Shown here: piece after piece, positions 51,741 to 60,900 of the stretch
How positions within the stretch are numbered: position 1 is the first letter of the stretch
How the letters are laid out: each line of letters opens with the position of its first letter
Assembly: GCF_004362715.1 (NCBI RefSeq)
Contig: NZ_SNYC01000006.1
Coordinates: forward strand, 62,001-126,000
Source: Pedobacter metabolipauper
GTDB lineage: Bacteria; Bacteroidota; Bacteroidia; Sphingobacteriales; Sphingobacteriaceae
Direction of reading: 5' to 3'
Length of the DNA stretch: 64,000 nucleotides
Translations under genes and position numbers: made by a program
The notes under the pieces: model-generated
What the model saw: only the letters and a program-made list of their open reading frames with translations
What the model was told of the DNA's origin: nothing
Database searches by the model: none

Positions 51741-52586
51741 ATGAAACATACAATTAAAGAATTAGAAGATATCGCTTTTCAAGTAAGAAGGGATATTGTA
51801 AGAATGGTGCATGGCTGCCAATCAGGTCATCCTGGTGGATCATTGGGATGTGCAGACTTTATGACGGCATTGTATTTTGAGGTTATGAACCACTCTGCTG
51901 ATTTTACGATGGAAGGAAAAGGGGAAGACTTATTTTTTCTTTCTAACGGACATATATCACCGGTTTTCTATAGTGTACTTGCAAGATCTGGTTATTTTGA
52001 CCTCAGCGAACTGGCAACTTTCAGAAAATTAAATTCAAGATTACAAGGCCACCCAACTACACATGAAGGTTTACCAGGAATCCGGATTGCTTCGGGATCA
52101 TTGGGACAGGGAATGTCTGTTGCCATTGGAGCGGCTCTTGGTAAAAAATTAAATAAAGATACTTCTACGGTCTACTCTTTACACGGAGACGGCGAATTAC
52201 AGGAAGGTCAGAACTGGGAAGCCATCATGTTCGCACCTTTCAACAAGGTAGACAACCTGATCTCTTCTATTGATTATAACGGACAGCAAATTGACGGCCC
52301 TACAGAAAAGGTACTTTCATTAGAAAACCTTCAGGCTAAGTTTGAAGCTTTCGGATGGCACGTGATCAATTCTGATGGTAATGATATGGACTCTATTGTT
52401 AAAGCATTACATTATGCCAAATCATTAACAGGAAAAGGTAAACCAATCTTAAATCTAATGAGCACTCAGATGGGCAGCGGTGTAGATTTCATGGTGGGAT
52501 CGCACAAATGGCATGGTGTTGCTCCAAATGATGAGCAGCTTAAAACTGCCCTGGATCAATTAACCAGTACCCTAAAAGATTATTAA
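51741..52586 (+). CDS. Transketolase, N-terminal subunit
   Basis: A 281-residue subunit binding the diphosphate of thiamine diphosphate. Markers are QSGHPGGSLGCADFMTALYFE, SNGHISPVFYSVLA, GSLGQGMSVAIGAAL and the ThDP motif HGDGELQEGQNWEAIMFA through NLISSIDYNGQQIDGPT (GDG followed by N). It corresponds to the first half of full-length transketolase; the second half is the next gene (2 nt away). Pentose phosphate pathway, cytoplasmic. Confidence 0.94.
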   Translation: MKHTIKELEDIAFQVRRDIVRMVHGCQSGHPGGSLGCADFMTALYFEVMNHSADFTMEGKGEDLFFLSNGHISPVFYSVLARSGYFDLSELATFRKLNSRLQGHPTTHEGLPGIRIASGSLGQGMSVAIGAALGKKLNKDTSTVYSLHGDGELQEGQNWEAIMFAPFNKVDNLISSIDYNGQQIDGPTEKVLSLENLQAKFEAFGWHVINSDGNDMDSIVKALHYAKSLTGKGKPILNLMSTQMGSGVDFMVGSHKWHGVAPNDEQLKTALDQLTSTLKDY

Positions 52587-52588
52587 GC

Positions 52589-53548
52589 ATGAAGAAGTAT
52601 ACATACACTGAAAAAAAAGATACCCGCTCTGGTTTCGGAGCAGGATTACTGGAAGCCGGAAAAAATAATCCCGAAGTGGTAGCACTTTGTGCAGATCTTG
52701 TAGGCTCTTTAAAAATGGAAGCCTTTATTAAAGAATTTCCTGAACGCTTTTTCCAGATCGGTATTGCTGAAGCCAATATGATCGGTATTGCTGCTGGTTT
52801 GACCATTAACGGGAAAATTCCTTTTACAGGAACTTTCGCCAACTTCTCTACCGGCAGGGTTTACGATCAAATTCGTCAATCTGTAGCTTACTCTGATAAG
52901 AATGTGAAAATTTGTGCGTCGCATGCTGGCTTAACACTAGGGGAAGACGGTGCAACCCACCAGATCCTGGAAGATATAGGTTTAATGAAAATGCTTCCTG
53001 GCATGACCGTAATCAACACCTGTGATTACAACCAGACTAAAGCTGCCACTATTGCAATTGCTGAGCACCACGGACCAGTTTATCTGCGCTTTGGCCGCCC
53101 TGTGATCCCTGTATTTACAGATCCTGATCAAAAATTTGAGATCGGTAAAGCATGGATGGTAAACGAAGGTACTGATGTTACGATCATTGCAACCGGACAC
53201 ATGGTATGGAAAGCCATTGAAGCTGGCGAAAAGCTTGCTGAACTGGGTATTGATGCAGAGATCATTAACATTCACACCATTAAGCCACTGGATGAAGAAG
53301 CAATTCTTAAATCTGTTAAGAAAACCGGCTGTGTGGTTACCTGCGAAGAGCACAATAAATTTGGCGGATTGGGTGAAAGTGTAGCCAGATTACTATCTAC
53401 AGAATTCCCTGCCCCACAAGAATTTGTTGCCGTAAATGATAGCTTTGGAGAAAGCGGAACTCCTGACCAGTTGATGACCAAATACGGACTGGACAGCATT
53501 AACATCATTGAAGCAGCACAAAAAGTGCTTAAAAGAGCAAAAAAATAA
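52589..53548 (+). CDS. Transketolase, C-terminal subunit
   Basis: A 319-residue subunit with the pyrimidine-binding domain (RFFQIGIAEANMIGIAAGL carries the catalytic Glu; SHAGLTLGEDGATHQILEDIGLM follows) and the C-terminal transketolase domain (VTIIATGHMVWKAIEAGEKL, VVTCEEHNKFGGLGESVA). With the preceding subunit it forms a split transketolase, an arrangement shared with DXS-like and E1-type enzymes and common in Bacteroidota. The sigma factor gene begins 22 nt downstream and may be partly co-transcribed. Confidence 0.94.
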   Translation: MKKYTYTEKKDTRSGFGAGLLEAGKNNPEVVALCADLVGSLKMEAFIKEFPERFFQIGIAEANMIGIAAGLTINGKIPFTGTFANFSTGRVYDQIRQSVAYSDKNVKICASHAGLTLGEDGATHQILEDIGLMKMLPGMTVINTCDYNQTKAATIAIAEHHGPVYLRFGRPVIPVFTDPDQKFEIGKAWMVNEGTDVTIIATGHMVWKAIEAGEKLAELGIDAEIINIHTIKPLDEEAILKSVKKTGCVVTCEEHNKFGGLGESVARLLSTEFPAPQEFVAVNDSFGESGTPDQLMTKYGLDSINIIEAAQKVLKRAKK

Positions 53549-53570
53549 TTATTCCATTTAGAAGATTTTA

Positions 53571-54131
53571 ATGAAGCAGGTTGAAGACTCAGAGATATTA
53601 GAGAAATTCTCCAATATAAAAACTCGTAATGAAGCATTCAACCTGCTTTTAACCAAATACCAGCAAAAAATTTACTGGCACGTTCGCCGTCTGGTCATTG
53701 ATCATGATGATGCAGATGACCTGGTTCAGGACGTCTTCATTAAAGTATGGAAGAACCTGGAAAAATTTCGCAGTGACTCTCAGCTGTATACCTGGATTTA
53801 CCGGATTGCAACAAACGAATCCATTACTTTCCTGAATAAGAAAAAACAGCGGAACAATACGCCGCTGGATGAAGTATCCAATGAGCTTTCTGAAACACTA
53901 ATTGCCTCTTCTTACTTTAATGGCGATAAGATCCAAATGAAACTTCAGCAGGCTGTGCTTACCCTGCCCGAAAAGCAACGCCTTATTTTTAACATGAAAT
54001 ATTACGACGACCTAAAATATGAGCAGATTGCAGATATTACAGGAACAAGCGTAGGCGCATTAAAAGCCTCTTTTCACATCGCTGTAAAAAAAATTGAAGC
54101 TTTTATGCTAAATGAAGACATTAGCTTTTAA
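53571..54131 (+). CDS. ECF-type RNA polymerase sigma factor
   Basis: 186 residues. Region 2 is YWHVRRLVIDHDDADDLVQDVFIKVWKNLEKFRSDSQLYTWIYRIATNESI (DADDLVQD is the classic region-2 motif). Region 4 is LPEKQRLIFNMKYYDDLKYEQIADITGTSVGALKASFHIAVKKI. Together they give a two-domain ECF sigma. The next gene is a predicted single-pass membrane protein fitting an anti-sigma factor, and a periplasmic Spy-like protein follows, suggesting an envelope-stress circuit. Confidence 0.93.
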   Translation: MKQVEDSEILEKFSNIKTRNEAFNLLLTKYQQKIYWHVRRLVIDHDDADDLVQDVFIKVWKNLEKFRSDSQLYTWIYRIATNESITFLNKKKQRNNTPLDEVSNELSETLIASSYFNGDKIQMKLQQAVLTLPEKQRLIFNMKYYDDLKYEQIADITGTSVGALKASFHIAVKKIEAFMLNEDISF

Positions 54132-54165
54132 ACCTTTTGTCAATAAATACATCAATATAACTGTA

Positions 54166-54795
54166 ATGGAACAAAACATAGAAAATAACGACTGGAAAAA
54201 AGAAGCCCCATTCCTGGCTGGCTTACCGGTGCGTAATGCTTTTTCTGTTCCTGAGGGGTATTTTGAGGGGTTATCTGTTCAAATCTCAGGTGCTGTTTAC
54301 CTGGAGAGCTTAAAGGATGTTGAGCACGCTGGTTTTACTTTGCCTGAAAATTACTTTGAAGGATTGGGTGAAAGCATTCATGCCAAATTGATTGCTGAAC
54401 GATTAAAAGAAGAAATTCCGAATGAAGGACTTATTGTCCCGGTAAATTATTTTGATGATCTGCAGGCTTCTATATTGGCAAAGACCACTGGTGCACCACA
54501 ACCTAAAATTGTACGCCTATGGCATTCTAAACTGCTGAAATATGCATCTGCCGCATGTTTCTTAATTATGGCCAGTGCAGGTCTTTACTTTAACTATCAA
54601 AGTCCTGCCCAACCTGTAAATTATGCAGAACTGGCAGCAGAACAAATGCTTTTTGATATTGATGAGGATGTTATTATTGACCACATCGAGGCAAATGGCA
54701 TGCAGGAGCAAAAAGTAGCGAACACGAAAGATGCTGCTTTGGAAAGCTACATTTTAAGCAATTACTCTCAAAGTGATTTGACTACTGACTACTAA
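54166..54795 (+). CDS. Putative anti-sigma factor with three YFexL motifs
   Basis: About 209 residues from MEQNIEN (54166). An earlier ATG at 54112 would overlap the sigma gene and add 18 unlikely residues. The N-terminal 120 residues carry three copies of a motif: VPEGYFEGL (28-36), LPENYFEGL (59-67) and VPVNYFDDL (91-99), 31-32 residues apart. One membrane helix follows (about 123-143, LLKYASAACFLIMASAGLYF), then a short acidic C-terminal region. Position after an ECF sigma and single-pass topology suggest an anti-sigma factor, but it lacks a zinc anti-sigma motif. Confidence 0.65.
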   Translation: MEQNIENNDWKKEAPFLAGLPVRNAFSVPEGYFEGLSVQISGAVYLESLKDVEHAGFTLPENYFEGLGESIHAKLIAERLKEEIPNEGLIVPVNYFDDLQASILAKTTGAPQPKIVRLWHSKLLKYASAACFLIMASAGLYFNYQSPAQPVNYAELAAEQMLFDIDEDVIIDHIEANGMQEQKVANTKDAALESYILSNYSQSDLTTDY

Positions 54796-54807
54796 TCCGA
54801 TATATAA

Positions 54808-55257
54808 ATGAAATATTTAATGACTATAGCGCTCTTCTTCTGTATCCCCTTTCTTGCTTCGGCACAGAGACCGGGAGACAATAGAATGGAAGAAATTGAA
54901 GCCTATAAAATTGGCTATTTAACCCAGAAATTAGACCTCTCCACTGAGGAAGCTAAAATATTCTGGCCAATTTATAACGGATGGCAAAAAGAACAAGGTG
55001 ATCTGCGTAAAGAGCGCATGCAAAAAATGATCAGCTTCAGAAAGATCAACGAAATAGAAGAAATGTCTGACAGTGAAATACAAGTCCTGATCACCAATGA
55101 CTTTACCATCAAACAAAAAGAATTAAACCTGGAAAGGAAATATTACTACAAGCTGAAGTCCAGCCTGCCGATTAAAATAGTTGGTAAATTTTATAGGGCA
55201 CAGGAAGCATTTAAGAGAGAATTGTTGTCTAAATACAGGAATCCTCAGAAGCCATAG
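54808..55257 (+). CDS. Spy/CpxP-like exported stress protein
   Basis: 149 residues with signal peptide MKYLMTIALFFCIPFLASAQ. The mature part is helical and highly charged, with KIGYLTQKLDLSTEEAKIFWPIYNGWQKEQ near its start. That is an LTxEEA-type motif as in Spy/CpxP periplasmic proteins, in the Bacteroidota variant with FWPIYN. Likely a periplasmic chaperone or stress sensor for the sigma/anti-sigma pair just upstream (12-nt gap). No metal-binding residues stand out. Confidence 0.75.
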   Translation: MKYLMTIALFFCIPFLASAQRPGDNRMEEIEAYKIGYLTQKLDLSTEEAKIFWPIYNGWQKEQGDLRKERMQKMISFRKINEIEEMSDSEIQVLITNDFTIKQKELNLERKYYYKLKSSLPIKIVGKFYRAQEAFKRELLSKYRNPQKP

Positions 55258-55268
55258 TAAATATTTCT

Positions 55269-55276
55269 TATTTTTG
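55269..55276 (+). promoter_or_regulatory. Candidate -7 element 5 nt before the aminotransferase ATG
   Basis: TATTTTTG matches TAnnTTTG and ends 5 nt before the ATG at 55282. Like the ysxC element it would give a leaderless or near-leaderless mRNA. No -33 TTG is evident. Confidence 0.35.
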
Positions 55277-55281
55277 GCGCC

Positions 55282-56487
55282 ATGCTTACACAACGCCAGT
55301 TATTTCTTCAGCATAACGCACAAACAACTTTAGGGCCGTTACTTCTTGAATTCGTTAAGGCCAGCGGAATGTATCTGTACGATACAGAAGGAAAAAGATA
55401 CATGGACTTAATTGCCGGTATTGGCGTAAGCAATGTAGGACATTGCAACCCGGCTGTTGTAGAAGCGGTAAAAAAACAGGCAGAGAGCTACATGCACATT
55501 ATGGTGTATGGTGAGTTTATTCAAAGTCCGCAGGTAAACTTTGCCAAGGCCCTCGCAGATGTTCTTCCTCCAAACTTAAATTGCACTTATTTTGTAAATT
55601 CAGGATCTGAAGCTACTGAAGGCGCCATGAAACTGGCCAAACGGTATACACACCGCACAGAGATCATTGCCTGTAACCATTCTTATCACGGTAGTACCCA
55701 GGGATCACTTAGTTTGATGGGAAATGAAGAGTTTAAACAGGCCTACCGCCCCTTGTTACCAGACATTAAATTTATCAATTACAATGCAACTGATGATCTT
55801 AAAAAGATCACCAATAAAACTGCGGCTGTTTTTGTAGAAACCATACAGGGTGAAGCAGGTATTAGGATTGCCGATAAAGCCTATTTTAAAGCCCTAAGAG
55901 CTAAGTGTACAGAGACAGGCACCTTACTCGTCCTGGATGAAATACAATGCGGCTTTGGGCGTACAGGGAAACTATTTGGATTTGAACATTTTGACATTGT
56001 TCCGGACGTTCTTTTATTGGCCAAAGGGATAGGTGGCGGAATGCCAATTGGCGCCTTTATCAGTTCTACTGACATAATGGCCTCTTTGGCAACGAATCCC
56101 ATTTTAGGACACATTACTACTTTTGGCGGTCATCCGGTAAGCTGTGCTGCAGGGCTCGCAACCCTTCAAACCATACTTAGCGGAAATATAGTGCAGGGTG
56201 TAGCTCAGAAAGCTGAACAATTTAAAAGCTTATTGAAACATCCTGCCATTAAGGAAGTCCGCTTAAAAGGATTGATGATTGCCGTAGAATTTGAAAGTTT
56301 TGAGATCAACAAAAAGATCATTGATGCCTGCATTGCAGATGGAATAATCAGCGACTGGTTTCTGCATTGCAGCAATTCGATGCGAATAGCTCCCCCATTG
56401 ATCATTAACGAAGAAGAAATTGAATATGCCTGCAGAATATTGCTGAAGAACATTGAGGCAGTTACATCGGTTACCGCGCAGCATTAG
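55282..56487 (+). CDS. Class III PLP-dependent aminotransferase
   Basis: A 401-residue enzyme of the acetylornithine/ornithine/GABA aminotransferase group. MYLYDTEGKRYMDLIAGIGVSNVGHCNP is the conserved N-terminal motif, FVNSGSEATEGAMKLAKRYT binds the cofactor phosphate, LLVLDEIQCGFGRTGKLFGFEHF carries the PLP-binding Asp, and LLLAKGIGGGMPIGAF the Schiff-base Lys (residue about 257). The substrate is not clear; no arginine-biosynthesis neighbours are present. Its stop overlaps the convergent DUF58 gene by 4 nt. Confidence 0.9.
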   Translation: MLTQRQLFLQHNAQTTLGPLLLEFVKASGMYLYDTEGKRYMDLIAGIGVSNVGHCNPAVVEAVKKQAESYMHIMVYGEFIQSPQVNFAKALADVLPPNLNCTYFVNSGSEATEGAMKLAKRYTHRTEIIACNHSYHGSTQGSLSLMGNEEFKQAYRPLLPDIKFINYNATDDLKKITNKTAAVFVETIQGEAGIRIADKAYFKALRAKCTETGTLLVLDEIQCGFGRTGKLFGFEHFDIVPDVLLLAKGIGGGMPIGAFISSTDIMASLATNPILGHITTFGGHPVSCAAGLATLQTILSGNIVQGVAQKAEQFKSLLKHPAIKEVRLKGLMIAVEFESFEINKKIIDACIADGIISDWFLHCSNSMRIAPPLIINEEEIEYACRILLKNIEAVTSVTAQH

Positions 56488-57404
56488 CCCATCTTTTGTC
56501 TCTTAATTAAATAAGCCTGGAGTATGGGGTAAAATCCCTCAGCTATATCTGCATCGATCATATCTATTTTGTACTGGATGCATTTGAGTTGAATAGATGC
56601 CCTGTAACTACTCATTTTAGACAGGTAAGCATCTTTAACTTTAGAAGTATGTGCTTTTAAGGTAGCCCCCGTTTCCAGATCAACAAACTCATATGGACGA
56701 TTCTCAAAATTAAAGTCCACTTCTTTCTTTTTATCTGTGACGTTGAAGATCACGACTTCATGCTTATTGAATTTTAAATGCTGCAATGCAGAAAATAATG
56801 CTTCCGTGCTTTTATCATCCTGCATCGTATTGAGCATATCACTAAAGATAACTACCAGGGACCGCTTGTGGATCAACTCTGCAATTTGATGCAGTGCCTG
56901 CTCTAAATTGGTACCCATATTCATCTTTTCTGCTTTCAGCAGTTCTTCAAGGTGTGTAAAGATATATTTCTGATGGGTTGTAGTAGACTTTGCCGGTGTA
57001 TTTAGAATTAGGTGGTCCGTAAAAAGACTCAGTCCAAATGCATCGCGCTGCCTTTTTAAAAGGTAGATTAGGGCCGCCGTTGCCTCTATAGAGAAGTTTA
57101 GCTTGTTGTATGCTTTTAATGGGAAAAACATAGACGACGATACATCTATGATAAACTGGCAGCGCAGGTTGGTCTCTTCTTCATACCGTTTGCTAAACAT
57201 CTTGTCTGTTTTTGCAAAAAGCTTCCAGTCAATATTCTTAACGCTGTCTCCAATATTATAGAGCCGGTGTTCGGCAAATTCTACGGAGAATCCATGAAAA
57301 GGGCTTTTATGAAGTCCTGTAATAAATCCCTCCACCACTTGCCGGGCAAGGAGTTCTAAATTACTATTGAAGTGTTGGCCCTGTTCATCAAATTGCGACT
57401 GCAT
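56484..57404 (-). CDS. DUF58-domain protein
   Basis: 306 residues, soluble. The conserved core FSVEFAEHRLYNIGDSVKNIDWKLFAKTDKMFSKRYEEET (residues about 43-82) defines DUF58. It is followed by a von Willebrand A-like fold with FIIDVSSSM (DxSxS MIDAS-type motif). DUF58 proteins often act with MoxR ATPases in envelope or chaperone systems, but no moxR gene is adjacent. Its ATG lies only 11-13 nt beyond the thioredoxin terminator hairpin. Confidence 0.9.
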   Translation of the reverse strand: MQSQFDEQGQHFNSNLELLARQVVEGFITGLHKSPFHGFSVEFAEHRLYNIGDSVKNIDWKLFAKTDKMFSKRYEEETNLRCQFIIDVSSSMFFPLKAYNKLNFSIEATAALIYLLKRQRDAFGLSLFTDHLILNTPAKSTTTHQKYIFTHLEELLKAEKMNMGTNLEQALHQIAELIHKRSLVVIFSDMLNTMQDDKSTEALFSALQHLKFNKHEVVIFNVTDKKKEVDFNFENRPYEFVDLETGATLKAHTSKVKDAYLSKMSSYRASIQLKCIQYKIDMIDADIAEGFYPILQAYLIKRQKMG

Positions 57405-57415
57405 CTTGTAAATAT

Positions 57416-57447
57416 AAAAAAAGCGTTCATAAATATGAACGCTTTTT
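57416..57447 (-). terminator. Intrinsic terminator after trxA
   Basis: A 13-bp perfect stem (57418-57430 with 57435-57447), loop of 4 nt, with A and T runs at both ends. On the minus strand the U-run continues to about 57416. It lies 20 nt after the trxA stop and 11 nt before the DUF58 ATG. Confidence 0.87.
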
Positions 57448-57467
57448 AATCTGTATATGTTGATTGA

Positions 57468-57785
57468 TTACAATTGCTTGTCTAGTTTCTGTGCTAAAAC
57501 AGATTTAGGCACTGCACCAACTTGTTTATCTACAACTTCACCATTCTTAAAGTATAACAAGGCAGGAATATTACGGATTCCAAACTGCGTAGATATTTGA
57601 GGGTTGTTGTCAACATTCACCTTACCTACAATCGCTTTACCTTCGTATTCTTTCGAGATCTCATCTACTGATGGTCCTACCATGCGACATGGACCACACC
57701 ATTCTGCCCAAAAATCAACCAAAACGGGTTTATCTGATTTTAACACAACTTCCTCGAAGTTTGCATCTGTAATTTCCAAAGCCAT
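57468..57785 (-). CDS. trxA: Thioredoxin
   Basis: A 105-residue canonical thioredoxin with the redox motif FWAEWCGPCRMVGP (residues about 25-38), the cis-Pro segment IRNIPALLYFKNG and the usual ending Q-K-L-D-K-Q-L. Cytoplasmic disulfide reductase; a likely electron donor for peroxidases such as the bcp product. Monocistronic between dnaE and DUF58. Confidence 0.97.
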   Translation of the reverse strand: MALEITDANFEEVVLKSDKPVLVDFWAEWCGPCRMVGPSVDEISKEYEGKAIVGKVNVDNNPQISTQFGIRNIPALLYFKNGEVVDKQVGAVPKSVLAQKLDKQL

Positions 57786-57875
57786 AATTCTTATTTTAAA
57801 TTTGTTATTTTCTAATTGTTAAACTCCTCTTGCAGAAGCCTTATGAGTCTAAACCCATTACGCAAAAGCAGGATA

Positions 57876-57883
57876 CAAATATA
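57876..57883 (-). promoter_or_regulatory. Candidate -7 element for trxA
   Basis: Minus strand TATATTTG (57883 down to 57876) matches TAnnTTTG and lies about 90 nt upstream of the trxA ATG (57785). No -33 element at the normal spacing is clear. Confidence 0.35.
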
Positions 57884-57927
57884 TAATCAATTGTAATGCC
57901 ATCATGTTGTGTAATGCCAATATGACA

Positions 57928-60900
57928 TTAGTTCAACTTAGGATTAACATCAAGCGCCTGCAATTGTTCCAAAAAGATGTTATTGGGATTGATTTTCAGT
58001 GATTTTGAAGGCATTTTTATATTTACATTCTGCTCCCTATCATATACATCAAATAACAACTGGCAATTCTGCTGATCTGTATTTGCCCTATTATTTTCGA
58101 GTATTTCGTTAATCTGGGACATAAAATCATCTGTAATCCGCTCTATAGGAACCTGGATGGTGATGCACTTTGCGAGTTTATCCCTCAACTCCGACAGCAG
58201 ATTAATTGAAGTGATCTTAAACTCCCAATCGCCTTCTTTTCTAAACCGTTCACCAACCCGTCCCCTGATCTGCAAAAAATAACCATCTGTAAGGAATTGT
58301 TTGAACTTGATAAAATCGTCGCCAAACAGTGCAAGCTCACAGGTATCGTCATAATCTTCAAAGACAATGGTACCGAAAGGTTTGCCGGTTTTAGTCATTC
58401 GCTGTGCAGCAACAACAACCAGTCCGCCAACAACAAGCTCCCTGTTCTTAAGCATTTCGAATTCTCCAAGCACCTCTTCATTGGTATCACCAGTTCTTAT
58501 TTTATTGATAATGCTTAAATGACGCACCTTATGCTGACAAAATTCTCTCAACTCCAGACCGTAATTGTCAAGCGGATGCCCGCTCAAAAATATACCAATA
58601 GCATCCTTTTCATACTTTAAGCGGTCTATCAGGCTCCACTCCGGAGCAACAGGTAAGCTGGGTTCTGAGATCAGATCTGCAATGGAGCCCCCAAACAAAG
58701 ACGACTGTGAAGAAGATTCGTTGTTTTGAAAATCATTGGCATATTTGATCAGCTTTTCAATGCCATTCATCTTATCGTTAACACCGATAAAGAAATATTG
58801 CGCCCGGTGATGACCAAAACCATCAAATGCACCGCTATACACAAAACTCTCGTAGGCCTTTTTATTTACGGTACGTGTATTAGATCGCCTTGCAAAGTCA
58901 TAAACATCTGAATACATGCCATTCAGTACACGGTCTTCAATGATACTTTCTACCGCTTTATCGCCTACACCCTTAATACCTGATAAGCCAAAGCGCACTT
59001 CTCCCTGCGGATTTACAGAGAATTTAATATCAGATTCATTTACATCAGGACCCAATACCTGTACCCCCATCTGCCTGCACTCTTCCATAAAAAAGGCAAC
59101 CTGTTTAATGTCACTCATGTTATTGGATAACACGGCAGCCATATATTCTGCAGGGTAATGTGCTTTCAAATAGGCTGTCTGATACGCGATCCAGGCATAG
59201 CAGGTTGAGTGTGACTTATTAAATGCATAGGATGCAAAAGCTTCCCAATCTTTCCAGATCTTTTCGAGTGTAGCTGCATCGTGACCCTTTTCTGCAGCCT
59301 GGGCAACAAATTTAGGCTTCATCTTGTCCAATACATCCTTTTGCTTTTTACCCATCGCCTTACGCAAAACATCGGCTTCACCTTTGGTAAAGCCTGCCAG
59401 CTTCTGCGATAAAAGCATCACCTGTTCCTGGTAAACGGTAATACCATAAGTTTCTTTCAAATATTCTTCGCAGGCATCAAGATCATATTTGATCTCTTCC
59501 TCGCCATTTTTCCTGCGTACAAAACTTGGTATATACTCCAAAGGGCCGGGACGATACAGTGCGTTCATTGCAATCAAATCGCCAAATACAGTAGGCTTAA
59601 GTTCCTTCATGTATTTCTGCATCCCGTTACTCTCATACTGAAAGATCCCAATGGTTTCTCCCCGCTGGAATAACTCATAGGTTTTTACATCATCAATTGG
59701 AAAAGCATCCGGATCAAGGTCTATACCATGTCCATGTTTAACTAACTTAACGGTATCCTTGATCAGGGTCAATGTTTTTAACCCTAAAAAGTCCATTTTT
59801 AACAAACCGGCACTCTCTACAACCGAGTTGTCAAACTGGGTAACATAGAGGTCTGAATCTTTGGCAGTAGCAACTGGTACAAAATTAGTAATGTCACTTG
59901 GCGTAATGATTACACCACAGGCATGAATCCCGGTATTCCGTAAAGAACCTTCAAGGATCTGTGCCTGTAATATGGTTTCAGCGCTCAGGTTTTTTGCGTC
60001 TGCCAGTATCTTTAATTCCAGGACCTTCTCATATTCGTCTGCCCGTAAAGCACCTTTCAGTGTCTTTTCGTCCAGGTTGAAAATCTTGGCAAGCTTCATG
60101 TTAGGGATCAGCTTCGCAATTTTATCTGCTTCAAAAAGCGGCAGGTCCAATACACGTGCCGTGTCCCTAATGGATGATTTAGCTGCCATGGTACCATAGG
60201 TGATGATCTGTGCCACCTGATTTGAACCGTACTTTTTGATTACATAATCCATTACACGACCACGGCCCTCATCGTCAAAGTCGATATCAATATCGGGCAT
60301 GGATACCCGATCCGGATTTAGGAAACGCTCAAAAAGCAGGTCATATTTAATTGGGTCTATATTGGTGATCCATAAACAATACGCCACAACAGACCCGGCA
60401 GCAGAACCACGGCCCGGACCTACAGAAACATCCAGGTTCCTGGCTTCACGGATAAAATCCTGAACAATCAGGAAGTAACCCGGGTACCCGGTCTTTTCTA
60501 TGGTCTGAAGCTCAAAGTCTAAGCGCTCTGTAATCTCGTTTGTTAATTCGCCATATCTCTTCTTTGCACCCACGTAAGTAAGGTGACGTAAAAATTTATT
60601 CTCTCCACGCTTGCCGCCGTCGCCTTCATCTTCTGCAACCAGGAATTCTTCCGGAATATCAAATTTAGGAAGGAGCACTTCACGGGCAAGCTTATAGATT
60701 TCTATTTTATCAACAATAGACTGGATGTTTATAATGGCCTCAGGAAGATCAGCAAACAAGGCTTTCATCTCATCGGGCGATTTAAAATAGTATTCCTGGT
60801 TGGGTAAACCATACCGGTAACCACGCCCTCGGCCTATTTGCGTAGCCTGTTTTTCACCATCTTTTACACAAAGTAAAATATCGTGGGCATTGGCATCTTT

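Noticed and set aside
54112..54165. Upstream ATG for the putative anti-sigma gene
   Set aside because: It overlaps the sigma factor gene by 20 nt and adds 18 residues unrelated to the rest; MEQNIEN at 54166 is a more natural start.
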